DNA of 64,000 nt from Lycorma delicatula (lineage: Eukaryota; Arthropoda; Insecta; Hemiptera; Fulgoridae): contig NC_134458.1 of the NCBI RefSeq assembly GCF_047948215.1, forward strand, positions 138,554,536 through 138,618,535. Reading direction: 5' to 3'. The notes below the pieces were generated by a model that saw only the letters and a program-made list of their open reading frames with translations, was not told the DNA's origin and searched no databases. Made by a program: the position numbers and the translations under genes. Below, one piece after another: positions 1 through 11,258 of this stretch (within the stretch, counting starts at the first letter, position 1; each line of letters begins with the position of its first letter).

Positions 1-1735
1 ATTTATTTACCATACAGAAAGATTTGAGTTTATTTTTATTCTAAGGCTCGTATTACACAGAACTACGCATTTTATGTAGAACTAAAGTACCGTTTATAAG
101 AGCAATGGGCATAAATTAGTACTTTACTGCAGGGTTAATTTTCTTTTTTCAAAAATTCAGCACAATACTATTACAAATCGTTCGTTAAAATTTTATTGGA
201 GATAACGGTAAAATAATCGTATGCGTAAAACGAGCCTAACAGGAATGGTGTAATACAGCTTCAGTGAAATAATCTTATGTAATAATAGATGGTTAAGGTG
301 TAACGATTGAACCGGTCATTTCGTAATGTGACATCATTCTAGCGGTTCAGTTGCTTTAACAAATTTCCGGTTGAATTTTCAAATATTGTCATTAATATTT
401 TATGAAAAATTTCTTGCCATCCGTCGTTTGACAGTTTTAATGTATTTCTGTTCCATTTTACTCTAAGCAAAATTCTTCGTCTCAGAATTACTTACTATAG
501 TTCCAATTATCGGCTTTATAAGTAAATCTTTTCTCGTTCGTTTATAGTTGTGCTCTTAAAACTTCCTTCTAAAACCAAATTCACAGTACTTGTCTTAATA
601 TTAATCTCTCTCTCTCCTCCCATCATCATTTTAAACATATTCTATTCTCTTTTTATCTTTGCGGATGAGTTTGAAGCGTAATAACTCGTATAATTATAAC
701 AATAGAAGATAGCCTTATTTTATTTTTCAATCATTACTCGCTTAACCTACACAATTTTATTCCATTAATTAAATACTCCATCAAAAAGGGTATAAAAATT
801 AAATAAAAGTAATTTTTGAGTCTTTACTGTTATGAGCCGTTTACTCTGTTTTTTCTGTTATTTCTCATGGATTTATATGAAATTATGATATAGTATTTTT
901 TAAATTATCATTTTAAATAATAACGTAGTAAAAAAAGTTTGTAAAACTGTTACCTTTGTTGATTTTTACGGCTTACACATTTAAGATTGCTAAATTATTT
1001 AGCCCTACAATATCAGATGACTATCCAATATTTTCTATTTGTACGCAATTTTAAAATATCTCTTTGTTCTGAACACAATAATTAATGTACCTTCATAACG
1101 ATGTTCCATTATGCGAAATACTGTTTTGGTTATTTTTGTTAGTTAAATGTGTAGAATATGTTAAATGTGTAGCATAATTTTTAAAAGTATTCGTACTTTG
1201 TAGGTTTCTTTTCATCGTACGGTAAATCAGCTTTTTGTATGACTTAATTACAGAATAATATGTAATATTTTGCATTTTCTTAATATTCTACTGTTGTATA
1301 TTTTTTGTGCAGTTGAGAGGATATTTTCTTAGTTTCTGTATAAGAGTACGCTGTACAACCTTTGTTGAAAAGGGTTGTTATGGGTGACACGTTTAGAGGA
1401 GCTAAACGTTGTCCTGCTTTACTGTAAACTCGAGGTGTCCGAGTGGAAAAACTGCTAGACTGTGGACGCATAAAAAAACCATAATTTTGTAAAATTATTC
1501 TTTAAATTTACTTGAATTGATGCCCAATTAAAAAAATAAATTCTAAAAATATTCCCTGTAAATTCCCAAACAAAACTTATGTTTTCTCACATTATTTTAA
1601 GCGGATTTTTTTAAATTAACGATCTTCCATAATTGTTTCAAACAGCTTTGGTTATATTTAAAAATTAAAAAAGAAAAACTGTTCGATTTGATAAGTTGAA
1701 TAAAAAATATGTACGATGATTAAAGAAAATGCTTA
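1..1735. other. AT-rich stretch without a recognised gene
   Basis: I see no coding region or known repeat here. A short tandem pair of the motif GTTAAATGTGTAG occurs near 1140-1172. An open stretch at 1280-1471 on the minus strand has no recognisable domain. Confidence 0.5.
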
Positions 1736-3544
1736 TTAAGGGCACTCGGTACCTTGTATCTCGGTAATCTTATTTTTTTCTAACTTTAAGACCCATTATC
1801 TCAGGACACAATAGGAATTCAGCAGTGAAATTTTGCATAGTTCCTTTTTTTCATACTTTTGTCACTAAACGTTTTTCATTACAATTTTTATTCAATCATC
1901 CTATTTTTGAAGCTGACTTTTTTCACAAAAAGTTATGTAACTTAGAAAATATTGAACATTAGGTCTTAAAAAAGCCAGTAGCTACGTCTTACATACACAA
2001 ACACACTGTAAAAATTTCATTTTCCTACTTTAAGCGGTTCATTAGATAACGGGTTTTATAGTAAAAAAAATATGTAATTTTCGGAAAACGATTAAAAACA
2101 TCACTTACGGCAGGTCAATGCATCCTAGCACTATATTCTCCATTGTCTGGGTCTTCTTCTTCATCCTCCTTATATTCTTGTTGAGTACTTTTTCCGTTTT
2201 TCTTAGTTCCATGTAAATAAACTATTTTTGCTTCCTTATCAGCACTTTTTATTCGATAGTCCATTGTTTTAAACGCGCACAACATGTTTTATCTGGTTCC
2301 ATTCCAAACTTTTCAATAACTTTAGCACATCCGCATTCCCATCATTATATGTTAATGCAGCATCATAAGCACCACAATATAAAAAGCTTTCAACCCAAAA
2401 AAAACACGTTTTGGGTATTCTGGGTCATAAAGCATTGTTATAAGATTCAATGTGGTTCTTCATGAGACCATGCAAACAGGTTCTTAGAAGAGTAATATCA
2501 GTAAGACTTTGAAAAATTTGTTCATTACTGTGACAATCGGTTTAGATATAGGTGATTTATATGAATATGTATTTATTTTATCTATGTTATATTTACACCA
2601 CGTATTTTCATTATTTGGACAAAGTCCATGTGAAGAGTTTTCATCTGTCGAGATTTTATGAAAGTAAATAGCCCATACTGCACCCTTCATGTCTTCTACA
2701 CTAATGTGTATCTTTTATTATAGCAACACCATAGTAGCCCTAAATTTCATTGATAAGTTTATCTGTTAGTCGACCCTTTCCTGAAATTTTTTACGATCTT
2801 CTAACAATATTTTTCAAGTCTCCACGGAGATGGGCAACGCGAGCCCATCCGCTTCTGAATATGACCGATACATTATAGCTTCTGTATTTCATTTGTTGTC
2901 CCGTAAGGTTCCAGCTCTTTCACTTTTTCAAACCCCCATCTTCCATATCCCAAATATATTGTGTATTTTACTACAAACTGGGGAATTTTGACGTTTAAAT
3001 ATGGCTAGAGTTCCTGCTGATTCCATTCCACCGCTGATATCTGAGTAATTTTTAGAACAGTAGTCTTTTTCAAATGATTTTTCTTTTTATTAGGATCATT
3101 TTCATGTCTACAAATCTGACAGTACTTACTAAGAATTTCTATGTCAACGATCTTACCAGTTGCAAGCGAAGTTACAGAGACAACACCATTCAGGCTTTTG
3201 TGGCCAGGTAGTTGCCGTGTTCCATCAAGGGTAACAGATAGATATTGAAATAACTAAAACGTTTCATGTACAATGCAGTGATAGATAAAAAAATTTCCCT
3301 ATAAAAACGCTAAATTTTCTTATACAAACGCTAAATTTCTCTTTCATAATAACTAGACAGTGTCAACAAAAAACAGATAATCTTTAGAAAAAGTGCCGGA
3401 TTTTTCGGTGAGTAATGCTTAACAAAAAAATCAACTTTGCCACTGAAAATGATTTTTTTTTTTTCTTTGTCTTATACGCATAAAATAACATTTAAAATAA
3501 CCAAAAAGTTGAATTTTTAAAAACATAGTACCGGGTGCCCTTAA
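1736..3544 (-). mobile_element. Kolobok-like DNA transposon with TTAA target duplication
   Basis: The element runs from 1740 to 3540. It starts GGGCACTCGGTAC and ends GTACCGGGTGCCC, an imperfect 13-bp inverted repeat, and is flanked on both sides by TTAA (1736-1739 and 3541-3544). A TTAA duplication with purine-starting ends is what is known of the Kolobok superfamily, and piggyBac also uses TTAA. The minus-strand protein remnant inside resembles the Mutator-like/Kolobok transposase domain rather than piggyBac, so I call it Kolobok-like. At about 1.8 kb with many frame breaks it is a dead copy. The similarity of the ends is limited to the outermost 13 bases. Confidence 0.7.
2115..3245 (-). 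pseudogene. Kolobok-type transposase remnant
   Basis: Reading the minus strand through several frameshifts gives a recognisable transposase core. It begins near 3240 with SVTLDGTRQLPGHKSLNG and continues with VTSLATGKIVDIEILSKYC. Further on come a short GHIQKRMGSR block and then KGAVWAIYFHKISTDENS with HGLCPNNENTWCKY. An acidic tail ends in EYSARMH and a stop at 2115-2117. The Cys/His pattern H-x(n)-LCP-x(n)-WCKY and the GHxQKRMGSR block are typical of this insect transposase family as I know it. In-frame stops and shifts break it at several points, so no active enzyme is made. It sits wholly inside the TTAA-flanked element. The N-terminal DNA-binding part is not recognisable. Family placement comes from remembered motifs, not from a search. 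Confidence 0.7.
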
Positions 3545-5530
3545 GCAAGATGAATTTGGTATGTGAACAAAAATATTATTTTGAAATAATTTTTCTACAT
3601 TAACTTTTTACAGAAAGAAAAGAATTACGTAACTATTACATTGGATTGCTGCTCAAAGGGTAAGATAGATACCTATAAAAAATAAAAATAGTAATAATAT
3701 TTTAAGAGATCGTTATCGTGCATCATCATCAATGCTGACGCAAACATTGTAATAGTATTTTTATAAACAAATATCACTAAATTCATTATAATGGTAATAA
3801 TAGTTCAATTTCATATTTTACATATTTGCTTACGTATAATCAAAACGACAAGATCAGTTTTTGTTATTTTTTTGTATATTTCTAACTGAAATATATATGA
3901 TTTAAAAAATAGTAACTGGAAAACACATTGATCTTAAAACATTCGAATTGGTTTGAAAAAAGATAAATTATTTGGTATATTTTTATTAACTACCAAATAA
4001 TTTTTTATTTGGCAGTTAATTAGATATATTTTTTATAAATGTTTTGCACGTTTCTAAAAAAAGTAAAAAAAAAATATTCTTAAAAGTTTACTTTTATTTA
4101 TTTTTAAACTAATTCTATTTTGAAATGAAATTGCATATGTGATAGAATAACGATTGGAAAATAAGGTAATATTAATTTTGTTTCTTTTTTACCGTTATTA
4201 TAATGCGGGTTATTAAAACTAATTTACAGAGATATAATGCGACTAATATAAATACAATAAATTTTTACAGCTTTGGCTTACTGGAATTAATTGAGACTGA
4301 TTAAATAGTCAATCCAACGTTATTTCCCCTCTACTTCTGACGTGACACATCATTCCAATCTGCATCTAATGGCTACACGTTAAATACAACATACTTATAT
4401 ACCACAATATTTATAAGCCCAACGTTATCATAAACTATCGTAATTTTTTACAGTGCATTATTAAATACTTAAATCTTAGTTGGTTTCCAATTAATTATTT
4501 TTTTTTTTTTAATTTTCCCCACGGTATATTTACAAAATAATAATAAATTATACGAGTATATTTAAAAAAGAAACACAAAAAACTGCAGGATTGGACGATT
4601 TAGTAGTAATATCCCCTCAACTATCTTGTCCCTTAATACATTACGATTATTTTTGGCTTTGGCTAAACGTTGCACAAAGGATACGAGAGATAGTTCAGTT
4701 TTGTATTTTATTTTAATAATTAATTTTTAAATAATTCGATCTACTTATGGAGTTAAATTTTGTTAAGTTCAGTATAAAACGAGTGCAATCTACTGTTCAC
4801 TGAACTAGTACTTTGGTTTGATTATAATTTAGTAATGAGTGAATACTATTTATAGCATCTTATACGAATGGCCTGTATTTTTTTGTTTTTATTTTTCATT
4901 TCTCTGCAATTTTTCATCATTATTTAGTTAATAAACAGTGTGTTGATAAATAGGGTTATTGGATGGTAGAGTGAACTCATATTAAAGAAAAAATAACGTT
5001 TACATATAGACAGATATACACAAGAACCAGTTTTGTTGAGGAAGAAATCTAAACGAAGAAATAAAGGATCGAATGATCAAACACAGGTAGGATCCGCTGT
5101 TGAAGACCTGTTGAGACTTGCACGGAACTCATGTGACGTCATCATTTATTTATGACCTTGCGTTCAACTTTAGTTTCTTTCTTTAACTTCTTTTTATGTA
5201 TATATATAATTTTTTTTTCTTTCTGTACATTATTTCTTTTTTATTTATTTCCATACCGCAAACCGTACAACACCGGTCTTTATATTGCCGCTTTACAATA
5301 ATATATTCCATCTACGTCTATTTATTTTATTAACTTTATGCTGGATGTTGTAATAAGGTTAATTAATCCTTGGAACATAAAACAGAAAATTGCTTGTCTA
5401 AATACTACGGCTCTAGAAATATATTACGTATTATGTTAATATCACACTCTCTAAGCTTGTATCCAAATAACAAGACTCCACTACTTTTACATTATTCAGA
5501 AATCAATATTTTTTAATTATAAAATTATTG
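3545..5530. other. AT-rich stretch without a recognised gene
   Basis: The stretch holds homopolymer runs and short A/T repeats. I see no protein similarity, no tRNA and no clear element ends. Confidence 0.5.
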
Positions 5531-5790
5531 CTCACCGAACTGGTCTAGTGGTAAACGTGTCATCGGCAGTCAGTTTCTTAAAACAGCTGATTTTCAAAAT
5601 CGAAGTTTCTGAGGTTCAAATCCTAGTAAAAGCTAGTTGCTTTTGTACGGATTTAAATACTAGACAGTAGATAAAGGTGTACTTTGGTGGTGGGGTTCAA
5701 TTAACCACACATTTCGGGAATGGTCAGCCTGAGACTGTACAAGATTACACCAAATTTACTTGTCATACATATCCTCATCTCACTGGGTCG
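5531..5790 (+). mobile_element. SINE-A copy (tRNA-derived), divergent 3' end
   Basis: The head carries an A-box-like TGGTCTAGTGGTAAACG (from 5541) and a B-box-like GGTTCAAATCC, spaced as in a tRNA gene and followed by a non-tRNA body. The body matches the other SINE-A copies (GATTTAAATACTAGA, GGGTTCAATTAACCACACAT, GAGACTGTACAAGA). After about 5785 it leaves the family consensus and lacks the usual GGAGGCTAAA tail. RNA polymerase III transcription from the internal boxes would be expected of an intact copy; this one is old and mutated. Confidence 0.75.
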
Positions 5791-6530
5791 GAGAAGGTCG
5801 CTTATTGTTCATTAGCTGTACAGATTGCAAGGTACGCATTAGAAAAAAAAGATCATATCGTTGTCTTCCATTACCTTCCCGCCAGTTTTTATTAATGAAT
5901 TTTGTGATTTTCATTTTACTATTAATAATAATAACTTATAAATAATTATTTTAATTAATTAAATGGACTTATTTTAAAAAATAATATTTTTTAATTATTA
6001 GACATTTTACACCATGTACATTATGAGTTATTCTGTAAAAACGAAATGTATTATCGGGAACATTCTTTACGGAAAGAAAATATCGCGAATACGGTAAAAA
6101 TAAAACCCCAACTTACACATTATCATTGTGAAACTGGATAAGTAAAAACAAACAAAACGAACGATCAGTTGGTCAGGCATCAACACCTTCATGAAGTGAA
6201 CATATCACTAGGACCATCATCAAATATAAGTCACTTTCTTAATATAATCATATTTTCTCATTCTCTTTGTAATACACTTATCTTTAATTATTACAGAAGT
6301 ATAGTATTGTAAGATTGCTGAACATTAACAATGAAACTCAGTAATTCATTCATAACAACTAAAGGGAGGGTAACAGAAGAGAAGCAAATTACATTTAAAT
6401 CTATTTGTAGAATAATTAAAAATCATTCTTGTAGCACTTATTTTAAGTTTAAATATTTTCAAAAGTAGCTAAAGAAGTACGCGATTTATTGTAGAAAAAT
6501 ATTACCGAAATCCAGCATTGTAAACTGAGA

Positions 6531-6878
6531 CTTTTTCCTGTTTAGCCTCCGGAACCACCGTAAGATATTACTTTAGAGAATGAATGAGGATGATCAATGT
6601 ATGGATGTTAATGACGTGTAGTCTTGTACAGTCTCAGGTCGACCGTTCCTGAGATGTGTGATTAACTGAAACCCAACCATCAAAGAACACCTGTATCCAC
6701 GATCTAGTATTTAAATCAGTACAAAATTATCTTCCTCTAGGATTTATCTAGAAAATTTATCCTTTAGGATTCCTCTAGGATAATCCTCTAGGATTTGAAA
6801 TTTAGAACGCTTGACTTCGAAATCTTGCGATGATGTAAGATTTACGATGACGAGTTCAGCATTAGACCGGTAGGTTAT
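6531..6878 (-). mobile_element. SINE-A copy with an internal short-repeat expansion
   Basis: On the minus strand this copy has the tRNA-like head near 6878, the shared body (GTACAAGACTACACG, TGGTTGGGTTTCAGTT) and a 3' end of CCGGAGGCTAAACAGGAAAA at 6533-6552. At 6731-6798 the part just after the B box has grown into several copies of CCTCTAGGAT separated by a few bases, which makes this copy longer than the others. It is non-coding and degenerate. Confidence 0.75.
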
Positions 6879-7376
6879 GCATTTTAATCTAGTTCTTTAT
6901 ATCGAGCCTTTATTCAAAACGAACCTGGGTTTGGTCTGTTGTATACTAGTACTTGATAATCTGTAGATATAGAGAGAGGTACATGTATTTTTATCTTTCA
7001 GATTCCAGATAAAAGGATTAGCTTTTATATAACTCATAAAATGTAACAAGAATACATGTTTATGTTTCCTTTTTTTATAGAAATATAGATTTTTATTCTT
7101 TAAGGTGTACTGAGAATTAAAAAAAAATATTATTTTCAATATTGATTTTTTTTTATTTTGAAATGTACTATAATAAAATGTAGGCATATCTATTTACTCT
7201 TGAATTATATAAAGTTAAATGAATTTAAAAGCAATTTTAAATTTTCATATTTTAATTTGCTGTGTACTGACTACCATCTAAATTTTTATGAATTTACTAA
7301 AAATTAAACTATTGCTTGTGAAATCTCATTCTAAATTTAATTAAAATTTTAATCTTCTTCCATTCAACCGTTTATG

Positions 7377-7765
7377 CTTTCCCGGCGAATACAGTTATAA
7401 TCTGTAGTAATGGGAAAAGTTTGATGATCATGTCAAAATTGGGGTATAAGGTTTTTTGCAAATCTTTCTTTGATAAGTTTTAAAGTTCAACTAGTTCATC
7501 TAAACCAAAAAACATATATATATGTATGTATGTGCGTAAGTATCTACGCCACACTGCTTTTGATCTTATTTCATACGATTGACCGAACCGATTTTCTTCA
7601 AATTTGGCTAAAATATTTTTATATATGGACCATTGATCAAATTATTTTTCAAAATTTGTTAAGGGGTGGAGGATTGTTGCAGAATACCAATTTCGATTTT
7701 CTTCAGAGGGATTTTAGAGAAACATTTATTAAAGAAAATTTCTTACCAAAATACATATATAAATA
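7377..7765 (+). repeat. Family Y repeat, copy 1, left part
   Basis: The sequence from TTTCCCGGCGAATACA onward aligns by eye with 22813-23412. Shared blocks include TTTTTGCAAATCTTT, TTCTTCAAATTTGGCT and TTTTCTTCAG. It stops exactly where the Helitron 3' end begins and resumes at 10679, so the Helitron is inserted in it. The family has no recognised protein. Its first bases resemble the inverted complement of the GCCGGGAAAA end of copy 2, which hints at a TIR element. Confidence 0.6.
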
Positions 7766-7795
7766 CTAGCTCTACCCGCCACGCTTCGCTGTGGC
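7766..7795 (-). other. Helitron 3' terminus: hairpin plus CTAG
   Basis: On the minus strand GCCACAGCGAAGCGTGGC can form a hairpin of about 7 base pairs. It is followed by 8 nt and the terminal CTAG at the A/T insertion point. This is the classical Helitron termination signal. Confidence 0.75.
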
Positions 7796-7855
7796 ACATT
7801 GTGGTTGCATGGATGAGAAATGAGAAACAAAACAAAGCATACGTTTCATAGAAGT

Positions 7856-8839
7856 TTAATTTTCCAATACTTGTGGATATACAATATTTTTTTTGTTTTT
7901 CCACTGTCTGCGTAGATATAAAGGCTATCTGGTTTGCCGACTCGGGAACACGCAACATACATTTACCCATGTGAGAAGCAATCCGCATCTAAATCTAAAC
8001 CACAGAGTTCTAAAGATTGACCTTGAGCTTTATTGATTGTGATTGCAAATGCCAATCGAATTGGGAATTGCAATCTTTTAAATTAAAATGGTGTATCGGT
8101 CGGGATTATGGGTATTCGAGGAATGAGGACATCTTCACCTGTGAAAGACCCCGTTAAAATCGTTGCTTCCACTACGTTATTCATCAATTTCTTAACTGCA
8201 ACTCGCGTGCCGTTGCAGAGTTTTGGCTGATTAATATTCCGCAACAGGATAATTGTCATTTATTTATCGAACCGTTGCTAGAATCAATCTAATGAGGAAT
8301 GTTTTCCCAGTTCCTCCTGGCGCATCCAAGAAGAAGGTCCCCCCAACTCCGTCATTTATCATTTGCATTATGCGATCATAAATGCCTTTCTGTTCACGCG
8401 TTAATTTTGGAATGTTTGATTTGACATATGACTGAAGATCACCAATGTTGTAACTCTGTTCACGGCGTAAATCCACATTAAATGAAGCAATCGCATCTCG
8501 GGTGGGTGCTGGCATTCCCAATTGACTAAGAACTTTATTTACAATAGCTAAGTACTTGTCTTCAATATTTATCAATGCTTCGTTGTAAATGCCTTCTGTA
8601 AATTCCATGGTCATATTGGTATTTTCTAGGCGTACTCTATGCAAAATATCCTCAGCCATATGCGATCGATATCTTTTCCATAACTCTGTGGGAGATGAAG
8701 GGAAGCAAGCGACCAATATAATTGCGAATAATGCGCGAATTTTGTTTGGATGTTCAGTGTTGCACGCGTCATTAATACATATATCCCACTGTTGGTCGTT
8801 TTCTAATAAATTCAGAGCTTGGTGAAAGGCGCAGCTCAA
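7856..8839 (-). pseudogene. Helitron Rep/helicase, internally deleted C-terminal half
   Basis: An open frame at 8264-8839 encodes 191 residues of the region just before and including helicase motif I, with the Walker A sequence FLDAPGGTGKTF near residue 170. The frame then stops. At 8262-7856, after a gap in the protein, the last helicase motifs appear (LRNINQPKLCNGTRVAV, then [15 protein letters not shown], then YVACSRVGKPDSLYIYA) with a stop inside. Pif1-like motifs II to IV are missing, so roughly 150-200 residues have been deleted. The Rep (HUH) nuclease part is not found. Helitron helicases unwind the donor strand during rolling-circle transposition; this remnant cannot. Confidence 0.8.
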
Positions 8840-9109
8840 TCACGACACGATCACACAAAAGTACCTCGATTAAAGTGAATATTTAATTCAGATTGTATAA
8901 TAATCTGAATCAGATGCAAGTGGATACGTTTTTTTTTTTTTTTGTTAATAAACAATGTAATTGGGAACAGGTATTGTTTCACATGTGACTGCGGTTGTCG
9001 TTAGCTAGTGTTTCGGCTAGCGTTAGCTTAGTGGCGAGTGTTTCCCTAGCTTCCGGCAGATGGCGCGGTCACTGGTACACAGCTGACCATTAAAAAAACT
9101 GTTTTCTCG

Positions 9110-9260
9110 CGGTTGCGGGTATGTGACTGATGCGAAAAATAGATAAAAACAATCTTTGATGCGGGTTATATATCGTGCTAAAATTTGAGCTCAATCGGTG
9201 CAGAACATTTTGAGTTTTTGAAGCGTACACAAACGAACTTAACATTTTTATATATAAAGA
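9110..9260 (-). mobile_element. Inner Helitron 5' terminus
   Basis: Read on the minus strand from 9260, TCTTTATATATAAAAATG opens a stretch of about 115 bases nearly identical to the outer head at 10560-10678. The sequence before this head (9262 upward) is unrelated transposase code. The interior beyond about 9140 differs from that of the outer head. Confidence 0.65.
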
Positions 9261-9261
9261 T

Positions 9262-9700
9262 TTATGGGCTGCGAAAAAAGCCCTTAAGTCGTGCCAAAAA
9301 ACACATAATTTTAAATGCTTACAAAAGCAGAGTAATGCTTACAAATTACGGAATAATCAAACGGCGTTGATTTTAGATGTTAATAAACTGCTAACGTAAG
9401 TAGAAGTTGTGCTTCTTCAGTGTACAACGTGATTCTCGAGTATGAATCTATTAATGAATTACGGTCTCCAAAGAAAACAAAACCCCGCAGGTCAATTGAG
9501 AAAAAGGTGAGATTTTGATAAAAACGCGATTCGTAAAAAAATTACACGAATTTGAATTATTTAGAAATAGTTTAGCGGTGTATTATGTCCTTTGGAAAAG
9601 AATTCGGTTATTGTCTTCGACAACGCTTATTGTCATTAAACGAAAAGAATTCCAGCCGTGTTATAGAAAAACAATGATATCAAAATGCCGCTTAGTTCAA
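9262..9700 (+). pseudogene. Probable IS630/Tc1-related transposase N-terminal remnant
   Basis: The first frame gives GLRKKPLSRAKKHIILNAYK. After breaks come VYNVILEYESINELRSPKK and KPRRSIEKK, then a piece resembling RKKLHEFEFRNSL. This order, a basic leader, a helix-turn-helix with SVYNVIxEY, then SPKKxKxRR, is how many insect IS630/mariner-related transposases begin. No catalytic DDE part is present. It lies between the two Helitron heads and was probably carried or trapped there. The assignment rests on remembered motifs and is tentative. Confidence 0.4.
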
Positions 9701-9855
9701 AAGGAATAATTTTTGAAGAGGTTTAAGTTAATGTTCAATCATTGCAAAGAGTTTCGCGTATTAAAAGTAATTATAGTCCGTATAAAATTGGTTTGACACA
9801 CAACGCCATATTGGTAAATCGTGTTTTTATTCGGCTCCAAACGAATATGTTTGCT

Positions 9856-10018
9856 GGCCTCCGTGGCGCGAGTGGTAACGTCTCGGACTTTAATCCGGTG
9901 GTTACGAGTTGGAATCCCGGTCAGGCATGGCATTTTCATACGCTATAAATCATGCATATTTTCATCTGAAGCAATGCATAACGGTGGTTTCGGAGGTTAG
10001 AAAAAACAAAAAAAAAAC
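9856..10018 (+). mobile_element. SINE-B copy (tRNA-derived)
   Basis: The head GGCCTCCGTGGCGCGAGTGG holds an A-box-like segment. A B-box-like GAGTTGGAATCCCGGTC follows, then the family body GGCATGGCATTTTCATACGC. The 3' part ends GGTGGTTTCGGAGGTTAGAAAA and an A-rich tail. It lies inside the Helitron block. No intact tRNA cloverleaf is present. Confidence 0.75.
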
Positions 10019-10092
10019 GAATACTTAGTTGTGTGGTTTCAGTGTTACTATTTGTGAATTTTGTTCTTTGCTTTTACTTAGCAAACAACGCT

Positions 10093-10123
10093 AAATGACC
10101 AAAAAACGATTGTTTGGTCATTT
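10093..10123. repeat. Perfect 11-bp hairpin with GGTCATT cluster
   Basis: AAATGACCAAA and TTTGGTCATTT form a perfect 11-bp stem with a 9-nt loop. Three further GGTCATTA copies follow between 10158 and 10202. The purpose is unknown; it may be part of a lost element end. Confidence 0.6.
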
Positions 10124-10559
10124 ATATGTAAAGAAATAACCTAACAAAGGATTTTTTGGTCATTATGTAGGGAACATATGGGTCATTATGTTTGGTCATT
10201 ATTTTCTGTGTATTTGGTTATTTCGACTTTTTTTGTTTGCATAGTCTTAGGTCTATCTGGGCTATAAGAAAGTTGGGTGTTTTAATTTATTTACTGTAAG
10301 TCATCCTTCTTGGTGGCTTTTCTTTTTGTTTTGGTGTTTTTTTTTTTTTTAATAAAATACAGATGTTTTAGCTGTTAAATATAATTCAAAGAAATTTGTT
10401 ACTTAATCAGTTGTGATTTTGTTTACATTGGCAACGGCCACACGGGCTCTTTGTGATTGGTTGTTGTGTTTGACAGCGGCTATCTTGCATTGATCTGATT
10501 GGTTTTCCTTTGTTTAAATTTCCAAATTAAAAATAGATAGATAGATTTATTAAAAAAAG

Positions 10560-10678
10560 ATGAAAACAATCTTTGATGCGGTTTATATATCGTGCTAAAA
10601 TTTGAGCTCAATCGGTGCAGAACATTTTGAGTTTTTAAAGCCGTACACAAACGAACTTAACATTTTTATATATATAGA
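10560..10678 (-). mobile_element. Outer Helitron 5' terminus
   Basis: On the minus strand TCTATATATATAAAAATG is followed by about 115 bases nearly identical to the inner head at 9110-9260. The base outside it (10679) is T on the plus strand, matching the expected A before TC. Family Y sequence resumes immediately beyond. Confidence 0.7.
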
Positions 10679-10795
10679 TTAATCTAAAACTCAACCCTCA
10701 CCTCTTAAAATTTAAACATTTTTTTGTCTCCTTTCGGTTTAAATATTTTTCAAAAATGTTTTGTAAGTTTACACATCATAGTTATAGAGCTTAAA
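10679..10795 (+). repeat. Family Y repeat, copy 1, middle part
   Basis: CTCAACCCTCACCTCTTAAA corresponds to TCAACCCGTACCTCTTCAAA in copy 2 and a similar stretch in copy 3. It ends at the LINE target duplication TATAGAGCTTAAA (10783-10795). Confidence 0.55.
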
Positions 10796-11246
10796 TATCA
10801 GGAAAAAATGTTTGAAAGTATATATTTGGAGTGTCGTTTTATATGGAAGTGAAACTTGAACGATCGGTGTATCTGAGAAGAAAAAGATTAGAAGCTTTTG
10901 AAATGTGGTGCTATAGGAGAATGTTAAAAATCAGATGGGTGGATAAAGTGACAAATGAAGAGGTATTGCGGTAAATTGATGAAGAAAGAAGCATTTGGAA
11001 AGATATAGCTAAAATAAGAGACAGACTTATAGGCCACATATTAAGGCATCCTGGAATAGTCTCTTTAATATTGGAGGGACAGGTAAAAGGAAAAGATTGT
11101 GCATGCAGGCAACGTTTGGAATATGTAAAACAAATTGTTAGGGATGTAGGATGTAGTCGGTATACCGATATGAAAAGACTAGCACTAGATAGGGAATCTT
11201 GGAGAGCTGCATCAAACCAGTCAAATGACTGAAGACAAAAAAAAGA
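10796..11246 (+). mobile_element. 5'-truncated non-LTR retrotransposon (LINE) with target duplication
   Basis: A LINE 3' fragment is flanked by TATAGAGCTTAAA (10783-10795) and TATAGAGCTAAA (11247-11258), a near-perfect target-site duplication. It ends AATGACTGAAGACAAAAAAAA, an A-rich tail after the stop. Truncation at the 5' side is usual for target-primed reverse transcription. It sits inside family Y copy 1. Confidence 0.75.
10828..11231 (+). pseudogene. LINE reverse transcriptase C-terminal fragment
   Basis: The frame reads VLYGSET, then KKRLEAFEMWCYRRMLKIRW, VDKVTNEEVL, RDRLIGHILRHPG and RQRLEYVKQIVRDVGC, and closes with ESWRAASNQSND. This is the segment downstream of the polymerase palm in many insect LINE reverse transcriptases, where YGxETWT and RLEAFEMWCYRRML are conserved. 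There are in-frame stops after SET and near EEVLR, so it is dead. The polymerase catalytic motif and the endonuclease are absent because of truncation. I cannot settle the clade. Confidence 0.75.
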
Positions 11247-11258
11247 TATAGAGCTAAA

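Larger units (their letters stand above)
7766..10678 (-). mobile_element. Helitron with one 3' terminus and two 5' termini
   Basis: Read on the minus strand, the element starts TCTATATATATAAAAATG at 10678 and ends in CTAG at 7766. The flanking bases are A before and T after, as is known for Helitron insertion between A and T. An 18-nt hairpin (7778-7795) lies 8 nt before the CTAG end. The host sequence on both sides is the same family Y repeat, so the whole block acts as one insertion. A second, nearly identical 5' terminus lies inside at about 9260. Between the two heads lie a transposase remnant and a SINE-B. The helicase gene has lost its middle, so this copy could not move on its own. Confidence 0.75.

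Noticed and set aside
1280..1471. 63-codon minus-strand frame (RTPRVYSKAGQRLAPL)
   Set aside because: It faintly recalls a transposase catalytic region but lacks any diagnostic residue set or element ends, so I do not list it.
9739..9948. Overlapping frames on both strands near 9.8 kb
   Set aside because: They include the SINE-B head and neighbouring decayed element; no independent coding signal.
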